The notes under the pieces are model-generated. The model did not search any database, was not told the DNA's origin, and worked only from the letters and a program-made list of their open reading frames with translations. The translations under genes and the position numbers were made by a program. Source: Nymphaea colorata (taxonomy: Eukaryota > Streptophyta > Magnoliopsida > Nymphaeales > Nymphaeaceae). Taken from it: DNA of 64,000 nucleotides. Of the stretch, positions 51,601 to 64,000 are shown in pieces (within the stretch, counting starts at the first letter, position 1; every line of letters begins with the position of its first letter). Location: the NCBI RefSeq assembly GCF_008831285.2, contig NC_045141.1, forward strand, positions 26,835,315 through 26,899,314. The letters are read 5' to 3'.

Positions 51601-54600
51601 AATGCCAACTTCACTTGGCAATCTTACTGTAGAAAGCATTTCTGTACTAAGTGGGGAAAAATCAGGTCCCTGCAGATATGACCTAGTGTACCTGACTACA
51701 TATAAAGACAATAAAAGGAAAAAAGATGTTGCGCTATGAAGAAGACTTTCAGGAAGCATATTACCTGCGATTAGTTATGAACAGATTTCGTTCCTCCAAC
51801 TTCAATATATGCCATGGGAAACATGGGATATCCATTTCATGCTCATCAACGTTTTCTGAAGCTTGAGGAACCATTCCCAGCTTGACCAAAAGCCACCTCC
51901 ATAGGCTCCTGGTGTTCTTATTAGACTCAGGAGCAGGATATACTGTATGAACAATCCTTTTCTCAAAATCGGCACACCGTACAGCATGGTTCTTCCAAAA
52001 AAAAAAAAAAAATCCAAAAAACATACTTCATAAAAATATTATAATGGTCAAAATTCCAAAAATGCAGTGAAGTTATTGCTACATAAAAAATGTACGCACA
52101 AACTTCAATATCACAATGGATAACAGGAAATAGCTAACAGCATGCAATGCGTTCACAACACATCTTGAACATAAAACATGAGAAAACTTAATCCTTTAAG
52201 ACAAGGCCTGCCTGTGAACAACTGTGCTCAAGATTGGTTTTGTGAGCCCGGCCCATCAACCATCATACCATGATCTCAGTAGCTGCACAGAACATATTCT
52301 GCTTTACAACTATGAATGTTCAAGTACCTGCCAAGGTCATACTATCAAAACTTTCCAATTTTAGTTAAAATCAACTGACACCATGAACACAGAAGGGGCT
52401 TACTGAAAAAACCGCAATAGTGGGCATTTAAGTTAACGCTGCTAACATGACCAGGTCACTGAATTTCAGGTGGCTAATATATAAGCAAAATATTGACGAG
52501 TTCAGTGTATATAGCAATAATTTAGTTAGCCTCTTAGAAACTCTCAACATGAAATTTGTCAGTGAAGTTGAAAATAATTTTTAAGTAAAATAGCAGACAA
52601 ATCAAGCTTTTCAAATCAGTCATCTTCTTAATGGTGAGAAGGCACTCCTACCAGTTGGATGTCGAATGAAATTTCTGAAACAGGCAAATTCATGTATCAA
52701 TCCCTAGGAAAATAAAATACTGCTGCTCGGGGCAGCATTTATAAATCATTATTCACGTGGAAGTATGAATAGTACATGCTTTCACAACATCTAGAATTTT
52801 CAAATGCAATCTCAATTTGTTTCTCAATGAACCATTAGCAACTACCAAAGTCCAGAGAAAGAAACAAATACATACAAGAAAAAAAATCCACAAAACATAA
52901 CTTCAGAAACCAAACAAGCAAGTGCAGACAGTTAGAAACTATGACGCTTGAGTATCACTGAGAAGATAGCACTAAAGAAGTAAGAATGCTAGGTACTTAC
53001 CTCAGAATCTACAAAATATAAACAATCTTCCGCAGCATTATACACTGAGGCAGCTGGTCGCATCATCTTAGCAGTTTCAAATCTACCATCCTCGAAACCT
53101 GGAGAAGAACCAATCTAACAAGTGATTCCATATTAGTAGTCCCACAAGGCCCACCAAACAGATTTTACAGACAGATGCAGCTGAACAACATCAAGAAAGA
53201 AAAAGAGCAAAATGCCAGCCGTTAAATATCAAAAGAGAAACCTTCTTATCAGGATAGGCTAGTGGCCTCAATAGAATCAAGTAAAAATAGTTAATCTCAT
53301 AAAGAACCAGAAAATATCCCTTAGGATAGTTCTTAAGGGAAACCAATAAATTCAAAGGTACTAAAAACAGAAGAAATAGTTAAGCAAGGACCTCCATCAG
53401 AGTCCACATTGACCAAAGGCTAGACTAGGCTCATACAATGGAGAGAGAGGGAAGCCTTTTTCCCACAATAATACCTACTGTTTTTACCATCCTATGAGTG
53501 TTATACAATGCAATTGTCCTTCTATTACACACTTCAAGTTTCCCACTACAATACAATTTGTCTGATATCTCATCATTGATCAAACATAAGCAGGATATGA
53601 AATTCAAACAAATGAATGTGGACTAAGTGCTATGGGTATCCAAGAAACAGTTACCCATAATAACCTAAGAAATAATACATGATTGCATCAAGAAACCCAT
53701 TTGAAAAAAACCAAAGCTTAAAGGAAATGACATTTCATGCTTACACTGTCTAATATATAGCCATTTCCATTGATTATAATGATCCGATGATGATTTGTAT
53801 CAGAAAGAAATATGCGATTGCTGGGTTCATCCGCAGACATACATCCTGAGAGAAAGACAACAAAATTGAAGGTTTCCAAAAATTAACACCTAACAAAAGC
53901 ATATGGAAAATATGGAATCAATTATCACAAACTTCAAAGCAAGAAAGAGAACATAGTTTTCTTGTAAAAGAGTACAAGCATAGTCATCAGTGTCATTCTT
54001 AAGATCAGACAAAAAGCGGAATTCACCAAAAAATATATATATATTTTTTGAAAATTGCAAAAATGATTCTTTTTAACTCCTTCAGAGTGGTTCAGACAAT
54101 CAGAAAATGAAGCACACAAAGAGGCATACACAAATCAAACAGGAAAACAGAGTCATTTTATTCTCCTTTTCAAATCTAGATACACCAAATTTCTTAAAAG
54201 CAAGATACTTTGTATCTTGGGGAAAGCTTAACATCTTCTGAAAATTAAAACTTTCAAAGTATAAGGTTCTGGAATCCAAATTATACTTCCCTGCAGACAC
54301 GCATTGTAGTGAACTACATCAGCGCATATTCTTAAAACCTTTAATAACACCGGAAAAAGATCTTGAAAAAACCAATAAAATGTTTACGGAAAACATTTTC
54401 AAAATAAAATTCAGTTTTTTTAATAATTATAACATCTGCATCATCAGCTTCATTACAAATATTCTGCATATTTTTCCTGCAAAGATTTTTCAAAGAACGA
54501 GACTTGTACTTATGAATACAATGTTCTGCATTCACTTTCGAAAAGGAAGTGAAGTATTTAATTGCAACAGACCTAAAACTGTTCACTGTATTTCCCAGAC

Positions 54601-57600
54601 CATTTATACAACAGGAAAAAATATAAGCCCAAAAAAGATTCCCTCAGAAAATTTTTACAGCATCCCCCCCCCCCCCCCCCCCGGCGGGTCTCTCTCTTTC
54701 ACTGTTCATTTTCATACTCTCACAGTCTCACTGCAATGGAGAAGGTATATCTGCCATCTTAGATAAAAATAATTATCCACCTACTCGTTGGTGGCTCAAA
54801 TATAAACATGTCTACCCTCCACTTCAATAACCTGCTTTTAAGTTGCTAATTCAATCTGCTATGTGTCTCTAAATGTCACAAGAGAGATTGGAGTACACAT
54901 TCACAATATCGAAAGAAATAATCACAGAAAAGCATGCAGAAGAATTGGTTGATGTGCATTCTGAACTTCAGTTTCTTATATGAAATAAAGATGAATATAG
55001 GCAAATAAATAAATAATGTATTGATTCGTTTTTCTTATTTTTATATACATTTAAGTATTTGGTAAAATCACACTTTGTTGTTTGTATTATAGGGAGGGAA
55101 TGAACATATATTGGGAAGTGAATGTGGAAATGGTTAACTTGGAGAAAATGAGCTCAAATTTTCTTACTCAGAAACCAGAATCACATGATCCTTTTATCCC
55201 ACCATCTTCTAATGTGCAAGAGGAGAAGAAAGAAGGGGAGGAGGTGGACAAGGAGGAGCCAGAATCAAGATGATCTTGATGTTCTTATGATAAACAATGT
55301 TTTTGATGGGATTATATGTATGAACTATTATACTTGTAGAATATTTTGTTTGGCATCAACAAGTTTGCATTGTTGTGTATAAATTATGCTATAATTTTGA
55401 TTTGTTTTGGATTATTTTATACATATATATTTAGACACACATATGTATACAAAAAATGTCTTAACCCCATACCCACAATTTTCAAAAATGGCATGTCCGC
55501 ACCTATAACCTTATACTGATACCCATACGACATAGATTCAAATTATCAACTTCACACATAGATTAAATCACATCATCAAATAACAAATCCACAACAGGTA
55601 GAAAGCATGAAAAAACTAAAGTACACCTGCAAAGTCTAAAAGCAGGTTCTTTAAAGAAGAACAAACTGAAGGTTCTCTAACGATTTCAGCACGCCTTGCC
55701 CAAGTGCTTCCAAAATTTTCAAGCACCGAAGAGCTTTTCTTTTGTGGATTGACAAGTTGACCAATTTCTGCCAATGTAACAGCAATATGGTGTTAACCAT
55801 TTAATATTAAGCACAAAAGGTTGAGGTGAACTCTTGTTGTGCATGCTATTCAAAGAAACACAAATCAGTTACAATATGAATCTTGCAAATATATTAAACA
55901 ACACATTCCAAAATACAGGATTCACCTACATTGTGAAGATTGATGAAGAAGAAAAAAGCAATCTGCCAGTTGGTGTTACAATCAAGAAGAAAAATGAATA
56001 TTTCTGAAAGCAATAGTGGGCTCATGTTTTGCCTGCAAATGAGGCAATTAGGTTATGTAAGGATGAATTCACATTCTTCCATACTCTACATGTTACGTTG
56101 CAAATAGATCATTTGACTGGAACATTTTGCCACTCGGCCAGCAAGAATAAAGATAAATATCACCTATATTACGGAAATATTTGAATTGTTTTTGGCATTT
56201 TGGAATTCATATCAGCAAAATATCACGATATCTTAAAATATCTTACGAAACTAAATATTGCAATATGATACTTATCCACTTTTCCTTAAAAACACATATC
56301 GACTTAAACATATATTTTTTATTTTTTGCTTCTTTTACAACTAAGAAAAGCACCCAACTTTTGACAATTTATCCAAACGAAAAATGGTAAAAGATTTCCT
56401 GTAATCCACTACATTTTAAAATCTCAACATTTTCCCAAGAAAAACAAAATTGTAAAAGCTTCTGAGAGAACCTTCCTGAGGATGATATTTGTGACTGTCC
56501 CCTTCAGAAATTACACATGATTTTCTTCGTAAGGGTAGGCTACATAGATGCTTAGGCACAAGACTATTATAGCACTTGGTGCAGAAAGTAACATCTTTTG
56601 CGCTCAATTAGATCTTCTTAATAAGTTGTTTGCAAATGAAGTTAAAGTCTTTTTGTCTACAAATTTTTTTATGAGAAATTTTTTAAGGTAGACCAAAATT
56701 TCCTACTCAGAATAAAAGCATATAGTTTTAAATTTCAAAGCAGAGGAATTCTGTAATTTTGCAGATGCCCCTAAAGGTTAGTTTAAAAGACAATGCAACA
56801 GCACTGTTTTGAGGCCCTTCAGAATTTGACCTTTAGCCCTGCGACTCATCAAACATCAAATCTCACTCAAATTCTCCAAGGAAACTATTTAACACTTTAT
56901 AATTGGCAATTCATACCAAACCTGGCAAAATTTCTGTTCCAAGTTATGTCACAAAGGTGCACTCAGAAGAAAAAAAATGCACAAATATCCTAGAGTATAG
57001 TTCTGTAATCCAGTTTGGCATAAAAAAAATATGCAACTGATTCTAACTGTCATGTTAAGAAAATTTATTGAAACTAAGACTTTTAAACCATGCATTTGGG
57101 ATGCCTAATTTCTATTGTTTTCCAAATGTGAGAATGGAAAAGCATACAAGGGACTTTGATTAACATGGCCTTGAACAACAAACTGTTCACTGGAAATGAG
57201 AAGAGCATGTATCCACTCAGTCAAATACAGCTTCCCAACATTTCAATCACAAACTTGATAACGATAATCCTATGCACATCTAAATGCCTAATGGGGATAT
57301 CAAATTTTTTCTAGATTTGTAGCCTTTTGCAGTATAATTATGGTCTACATTTTGAACCTGCAACTTGACAGGCAAATGTCATCATTTCTAATTTTCTTAG
57401 ATAGATACCTAAAATACTGTGGGTTCAGGCACTGGAGCTCCAGTTTGGGTTGAGAGTGACCAAGACCTACCAACAGAATTATGTGGTCATGCACTCGTGC
57501 ACATAGTCAAAAGAGAATAAAATTTAAGTACATTATCAGCACATGTTATCTTTAAGATAATGCACCTGCACCGAAGCTCTTATCTGGAGTTGCATATGGG

Positions 57601-60600
57601 ACCATTTCTCAACTGATGTAAAGAATGCAGATCACTTACCCTTGCTAATATTGGTGAGCTCCACATTCCTTGGGAAATAATAAACAGGCTCTCTCAAACC
57701 ATTGAGTAGCACATATAGAGTTCCATCTTTCATCTGAAAGAATCAGAAAATTCCACATGAGCTTCATGTGAATGAAGCAAAAATCTAGTGAACCCATAAG
57801 CAGCTTTATCATGAAAGAAAGATGAAGTAAATACCCTGTGGCCTGTGCTACAAACAATGGAACAAAATTCAACACATAATTTATACATTGTTAAGATTGA
57901 AAGAGATCAATACTCAAAGATCGTCAGATCAAGGACTCTTTTTTTCTTTTTGTTTTGGTGGTGGTGGGGGGGGGTGGTTAGGGGTTGTAGGAATGGAAAA
58001 TGTAAGGTCCTACTATGTTGAAGATTGTATCAAACTTAACAGAAGGAAACTATTAGAGCTTAGGCAACAAGCATGGACAAAATAGTAATCAAGGTTTAAA
58101 GTTTTACAGCCATTTTTTTTCAGCATGTAGCTAGAATCCTATCTGCTAACTTCCAGATCAGTCAGAAAATAAGAGAAAAACCATATCTGTCTAAAGGAAA
58201 CACCCAGAAGTGGTAAAACCATATTCTGCAATCTGCTTCTGAGAAGCATCTCATTTTACCAGCCAGGATAAACCTTCCAAATATTGTCCATTCAAAGTTG
58301 GCTAAACCGTCAGAAGGATGTAGCCTTTGCTATTTTACAAGGTATTTATTTGGCCAAGTCTATAGACATATATCTTCTAGTGTTTCTTATACTTTAAAAT
58401 ATTAGGGAGAGTACTTTCATCGTCATCTTGGCAGTAACGTGGTAACTAATTGGCTTGTTTTGCTTGCTTCAACACCTAAAAAATGCTTTGAAAATGAGAA
58501 AGAATACATCTTGCACATGGTCATTTCTCCGTTCCTCCAACACTAACATGAAAATAAAATTGCGCTCATACACCATTCCTGTAACAAGCTTAAGATCGCC
58601 TTATTATATAAATAATGGAATTGCAAAAAAAAAAAATTATTGGAAATTACATAATAATTACTTGCACAAACTTCTCAGATGACACCAAGACAGGAAATGT
58701 GATGTATTTGTTGCTTATCATCTTGCTTATTTGATTCTTCGTGTTGTAGTCCGTTATATGTGCACCACATTGCAAGCCAAATACCTTAAGTTCTGGAAAC
58801 CTGCAGAAACATGAAGGAACTTGCTTCTATAAAATATATGTAAACAAATAGCAGATATCAATAAACCACTTATATGACGAAGACATAACCAAAAAATACC
58901 TTTGCTGGAGCAATTTCACCCTTTCTATGAAGACCATCTTGTTGAAGCCAAGAACTAGAGAATCATGAAGAAAAACATCCACAACAATCAGGAAAACCCC
59001 ATCATTGAAAGAGAATTTAGTGCCTTTGTCCATCCTGTTCAACCAATAATGGTGAGGACCTGTAGTTATCAGAACAATGACAAAAAGGTAATTAAAAATG
59101 TATATGAATCAAACATAAATTGAAGATAATTAGGTCAAGAGAAAATCATTCAAACTCAAGTAAGCAATTGCAAATCATCATTAAGAAGTTCATTGTTCAC
59201 ATCAGAGTGACAACAATGAACTCATTGCTGTCCAGACACATGACATGTTCTCTTCAGCAATTCAGTAAAAAACATGTTGTTTTCAATATTTAAGATTTAC
59301 AAAAAAAATTACTTTGAGATCCATTGGCTTGAACGAGCCATAGATGAAACTATTTGACAAAGAAATCTTTCAAACTCTTTGATTTTGATATATGATAAAC
59401 CAAACAATAGAATGTAAAAAAAAAATTGTGAACAAAAGCAAATAAATAAAATTTCAGAGCAATACTGCTAACCCACCATGTTTGCAAATGTGATTTTGTC
59501 AACTGGATTTTTTCAAACTTAGCAATATATTTAATGAACATAAAGGCCTGTATCAACTATGACTACCTTCAATTTTGTCCGCTGCAAACTCCAAAAATAC
59601 CAAAAGGCTAGCATCATGACTTTCTGAACCAGCAGCTAATGTTCCAACCCTGTATTCATCATGAACTTAATACAACGTGGCTACTAGAATTAAGTATCTT
59701 TCAACAATTTAAGAACACAACTTTACTAGGAGCTTTTATACAGCAGACAACAGCGAAGTATAATAAACTACAATTCAGAGTTGCCCATACCATAAAGTAG
59801 AATGTGTACTAAAAAAACGAGTTGAGTGAGCAGGCAGCTGAATGTCAGTGCCACGTGCATTCTGCATCGGATCATATGCTTTGCGTAAATTAAATTACAT
59901 CCATTAGCTAAAACCTATACTATCAAAGGCTTGCGTAGCTTGGCTGATTGCCTAAGCTAGCTGTGACCAACCATTTGAAAACGCCTAAATCATGGCCTAG
60001 AATGCCTAAGATAGGTGCTCAATACCCTTTTTTTTCATTGACAACCTATCTTTTATTTTATTGTTCTTCTCTCAAGACTTTATTTTTGTTTCTGTGCAAT
60101 TTTCTCACTTTTATGTTGTTGCATCTGATTTTGCATTAATGGTATGTGTGTATGTGCATGCATGCTTACAATTATAGTTGTAGTTACAATTCATATACTA
60201 TTATGCTTTGAATATTGATGCTACTTTATGTTTTTAATTTGCATATACATGCATTATCTTCTTCATACCTTTTTTTTGTTTATTGGAATTATAACAGAAG
60301 AAAATTTTATCACAAGCAACGTTAACAAAAAGTATGATTATATTGAAGATTTATGCTCGCCCTTTTTTTAATTAAATTAGTAATTTTAGGTTTTCCTCCA
60401 AGGATTTTAGTTCTAGAAAATCTAGGCAATAGTAAGATTTTGCATCCTCTGTAACATTGAAAAGCATTCACAGTTACTTGTAAGCTCTCATTTGCACTCA
60501 TAACTCGTAAACTTTAGTTTTTCAACTTCCATGGATTTGATATTTGTGTTATTGTGCATTTTAATGGTTTTATTGTTAGTTGATAGCTATAGGTTCTTCA

Positions 60601-60744
60601 ATGGAAAATGTTTCAGTTTCATTGTTTAATTTTAACTAATAGTGCATTTTATTAGTTTCTCTGGAGATGGCATCCTTATGTGCTTCGTCCTGCCTTGCTT
60701 TTAGGGTCATCTGTCCAAGTTGCACCTAATGTTGTTAACAACAT

Positions 60745-60779
<35 letters not shown>

Positions 60780-62665
60780 TGTTTTAACAATTATTATGTG
60801 ACTATATGTAACTGTATATGTGATTATAAATGTGACTCCAGAACAACATTTAGTGCAGCATTTTATTAATTTATGTACTCTAGTTAAAACATAAATCTCA
60901 GGATCATCCTGCTCGGATTGAATTAGCCAGATCCTATTCAACAGAGTGGATGATTTATGAGGTTATCAGATCAGTCAACTTTTGTCAAAATCACCTAAAT
61001 TGGCCTTTGACCGATTCAGGCTGTCTTGCCTGTTTTACCCTCATGACATTGCTCGTGGACCTCATGGCCAAGGTTGGTTTCTCCCTTCAGTCTGCTTTCA
61101 AACATTACAAATATGGTAAACGTTCAATTTTTATAGTCCCAATGGATAACTTGATGCAGAAGGGAAAGCACTCCACTACTTTATTGGATGGATTGTGCAT
61201 TTTGATCGTTGTGGTGATTTTCATGCATCTTACTGTGCAATTTGGACTTAACTGCATAAGCAACATATTCTTCAATAAAGAGAATACCCATTCAATACTT
61301 GTGCAGCTATATTTCTGTTTGCTATGCCTGACTCATGCAAACTGAACCCGAATTACAGCTGCTCATCTTTTCATTTTTCTAAAGTGTTCATGCTTTTATC
61401 TTCTTGTTTATTGTCTCTTGTTCCCACGAGTTTTCTGATTTTTTTAAAATTTAAAACACATTTTTAGTTCACAAATGATTCAGATCCTGACTCAATTCAC
61501 CGATCTGTTGGATCATTAGGCTTTCCAATTTGATTCAAAAATTGACTATGGTAACATTGTTTTGTTTTCTAAATTTTTATTTTTCTTTTGTACTACTTAA
61601 AGCGGCGGATAGTCTAGGACTAGGCACGCATAGACTCTAGGCTATACTCATCGCCTAAGATCCACATAATGGTTTAAGGTTTTAACAACATAGGCTAACA
61701 CAAAGAATACTTCTGACAATTTCCAAGTTTTATAATCAGCGTCTTTTCTCTAATTTTCCTTGAAGAGCTTCCATTGACACCTTCAAAATGAAAACTGCAT
61801 CACGATTGAGTCCCTGAATTCAGGCTACATGAAGTAAATCTTCACGATGTTTGGAAGATAGAGAACAGCCACAAAATTAAACCACAAATTATACTAGTAC
61901 GGCACAGGCTAGTAGACATCTTCAAACCCAAGGCAGGATCAGTTCGACTCTCAGTGTAACCTTAAGCTCAAGCTCGATAGCCGCGGAAGGCCAGAAATCA
62001 CAGAGATTAGCGGTGATGCGGTCGAAACAATTTGACGTATTTTGTCCGTTTAATTTCTTGGTTAAATAAGGTCCGTACAATGAAAACCAACATCGTGAAC
62101 TTCTTAGCCAGAAACCGATTTCCACGGCGAACCACGTGACCTCCTCCTCTGCAATTACGTTATACAAAAAGCAAGGGAACAATATTTCCACAAACAATAT
62201 CAAAATAAGCAAAATTCTAAAAAAACTAATTACCATCTGACATGCCGATCCCAGTCTTTGCCACGTATTCCAGATGTATTTACAGAAGCGGGAGATGAGG
62301 AAACTGTTTGGAAGACTGAACGCAACCATTTCTGTTTTTCTGCATTAAAAACAGATATTCAGGACACCAAGTCATCGGCCAATGCAGAAGAAAGCGTCTA
62401 CTTAAAACTAAAACCCAACAGTGTCTTGGATTAAGAATGAAAAACAGACGAACAAACAATCGGATCGAAAATCAAACCTTAAGGACACGAATTGGCTTCA
62501 AGAACGATACAAGCATAAGCGAATTGATCATAAATAAGATTCGCAAGCCATAGAAAACCGAACGAGAAAGATCGAAGATAGCAGATGGATTTTGAGAATA
62601 CCTGAGGAGAAAGATCGAGAGAAAACTCTACAAATCTCCCTGACGCCCCTCGCGCGGGAAGCCAT
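48672..62665 (-). CDS. EMB1974: NHL-repeat protein, EMB1974-like, probable organellar targeting
   Basis: NHL repeats form a beta-propeller; the Arabidopsis relative is known as embryo-defective. Exons 5' to 3': 62665-62602, 62339-62234, [unresolved], 59861-59791, 59649-59567, 59059-58900, 58800-58662, 57733-57640, 55767-55627, 53845-53745, 53114-53001, 51991-51765, 51402-51344, 51265-51080, 50965-50845 or -50856, 50673-50608, 49645-49509, 49429-49265 and 48968-48672. The N-terminus MASRARGVREICRVFSRSF is Arg/Ser-rich with no acidic start and reads as a mitochondrial presequence. NHL units include NRIFLSDTNHHRIIIINGNG and PGFEDGRFETAKMMRPAA..CLYFVDSENHAVR. The C-terminal part has GKCNIKIDVDVPGG and GCFWCQARG and ends in VFVRPLHLRIRLD. 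All junctions agree in phase except two: exon 2 to 59861, and 50965-50845 to 50673. The gene spans 14 kb with large introns. Confidence 0.85.
54664..54682. repeat. Run of 19 C
   Basis: A pure C run, followed by GGCGGG and then CT-rich sequence, in an intron of the NHL gene. It is unusual against the AT-rich surroundings, and its length is likely to vary or be misread by sequencing. Confidence 0.9.
59880..61690. mobile_element. Possible inserted element in the second large NHL gene intron
   Basis: A 1.8 kb block between the exons at 62339-62234 and 59861-59791. Both edges carry variants of GCCTAAG / GGCCTAG motifs (59940-60020 and 61615-61680), the interior is T-rich, and there is a TA/TG microsatellite. 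A plus-strand frame at 60950-61345 has no motif I recognise. The edges suggest a degraded transposable element, but I found no exact terminal repeat or target duplication. Confidence 0.3.
60745..60779. repeat. (TA)n(TG)n microsatellite
   Basis: A TA run passes directly into about eleven TG units. It lies in an intron of the NHL gene and has no coding meaning. Confidence 0.95.
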
Positions 62666-64000
62666 CGGATGCCCCGTCCTCCCGAAAGGGCGGCAAAAAC
62701 GGCCGAGACAAGCACTAGGGTTTTTAAAGGCGGGAGTTGGCGCCCGCACTCTTTTCGGGTCGGAACTTCAAATGAGAGTTTTAACGGATCGGGTCCTAAC
62801 AATCTGAGTAGTAACTTGGCCTGGAACCACAATCTCTGGCAACCGACGTTTGACGATATTTAAAATGTTTTGATAATACAAGAGAAATTTACAAAGCGAC
62901 CGTCAAATGTTGGCGTACTGATTAGTGGTGAAAATATAAATGACCACTTAAAGTTATAAATAACTCATATACAAATGCTTTATGAATAAGAAATATATAT
63001 AATTTCTTGAGGAAGCGGCAAGATTTTTTTTCCGAGAAACAAGCACAAATAAATCAACCATAATAAGACGAACTTAAAAATGCATTCAGCTATTGTAACT
63101 TACTAAAAAATAATGATCCGTCGATGAACCCTGATGCATTTAAGATAATGAAATAAAACAACTAAAATGCACTTAATATAAACAGATTTTATGTTGAACT
63201 TTTCAACGATACCAAATAATATTATTTTGCGTTCAACTATATCCGATTAGTGCCCTTGAATATCAGCATCAATATGATACAGATGCATTCCGGTCTGCGC
63301 CAGAAATTTTAAACCGTGTTAAATTAGGAAAAAGTTGATTTTTTTTTATTATTATCTTAATTACATGTTTTGGTTTCGCCCGATGCTGACCCGATTAGCC
63401 GATATATGAGCGGCCAATTCCATGCATCGAAAACATTGCCTCCGAATATTTTGCAAGTACATCTTTACCCTCTATCCCATGCAATAAGGCTTCGTGTTAA
63501 AGTGCAAAAAGAGGAGCTTTCTTTTAGTTTCATTTTTATCATGAAGTTTTATGGATTACCGCCATGGATATTTTAGTCATTTCCAACCCCTTATAATATA
63601 CATATAACCTGCTTTATTCAAGCTTCTTCTGACCTCCAGTCCTTCAGGTTCAAACTATCAACAGTTTGCCTTTCTAAAAGATTACGTGGGAAAATGCGTT
63701 GAATAAAAACTTACAAGGTAGCTAGTTTTCAAGTAAAATAATGATCATTAACCACTAAGCATGATTGGAACAAGAAAATAAAAATTACTGTAGCTCTAGA
63801 AGTTCAAATGTTGGATATCTTAATCAATCACAAGCATAGAACATCGAATTGAACTAACCATAAAGCCAGGGATGAATTTGAGACTCAAATGTCTCAAATC
63901 AAACCTTGATAACCCCTGCCTTGTTGGTCGAGGCCCGTGCAGCGGCCCTAGTTGTTGGTGGACCCGACGCGCTTCATTATTAGTTATCATTTACTACAAA
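62666..64000. other. Upstream region of the NHL gene; no further gene seen
   Basis: The first 100 bp is GC-rich and contains an AAACCCTA motif on the minus strand just upstream of the start codon, typical of plant 5' leaders. The rest is AT-rich with short chance open frames. I see no exon chain, RNA gene or clear transposon here. Confidence 0.5.

Noticed and set aside
55082-55273. Plus-strand frame rich in Glu/Lys in an NHL gene intron, resembling the acidic tail of a hAT-type transposase
   Set aside because: Only a short acidic stretch is visible, with no catalytic or dimerisation motif and no terminal repeats. Too weak to call a transposon.
60950-61345. 131-residue plus-strand frame in an NHL gene intron
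   Set aside because: No domain or repeat signature. Listed only as part of a possible degraded insertion.
62096-62329. Alternative start MVAFSLPNSFL for the NHL protein
   Set aside because: It is out of frame with the better model, in which the upstream exon at 62665-62602 supplies an Arg/Ser presequence and joins the acceptor at 62340 in phase.

Overview
The window is nuclear DNA from a flowering plant. The genes have many short exons with GT-AG introns, the introns and spacers are AT-rich, and short inverted-repeat transposons are present. The protein families are plant ones: a malectin/LRR receptor kinase, an EMF2-type Polycomb protein, PP2-like F-box proteins and a plastid-type protein. 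I cannot name the species. All exon models were built by reading splice sites, reading phase and remembered family motifs; no alignment was run.

Layout. (1) 665-6985 (+): a malectin-like/LRR receptor kinase, complete except for its first exon, which lies upstream of the window. (2) 6986-13674: a long spacer with no recognised gene and a 3 x 68 bp tandem repeat. (3) 13675-25969 (-): a complete 20-coding-exon EMF2 homologue (696 aa), with a probable 5' UTR exon and TATA box near 27.3 kb. (4) 29419-33316 (+): a small three-exon gene for a predicted chloroplast protein. (5) 34868-37704 (-) and 41260-43589 (-): two PP2-type F-box/lectin genes. They sit in two direct tandem copies of one segment (about 32.03-39.04 kb and 39.04-45.1 kb). 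The duplication began inside intron 2 of the plastid-protein gene, so the second copy carries an orphan, broken last exon of that gene at 40172-40321. (6) 45896-48170 (+): a five-exon gene of an uncharacterised plant protein family. (7) 48672-62665 (-): a large NHL-repeat gene (EMB1974-like) with a mitochondrial-type presequence. Two of its junctions could not be resolved.

The genes do not form a pathway. They are ordinary euchromatic neighbours: a surface receptor, a chromatin repressor, a plastid protein, SCF adaptors and a predicted organellar NHL protein. The most informative features are the tandem duplication and its after-effects, the transposon hairpin in the last EMF2 intron, a pair of donor sites 4 nt apart in the EMF2 zinc-finger region, and a reading-frame break in the NHL gene. 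I found no CRISPR array, rRNA or convincing tRNA, and no sign of a wholly new molecular system.
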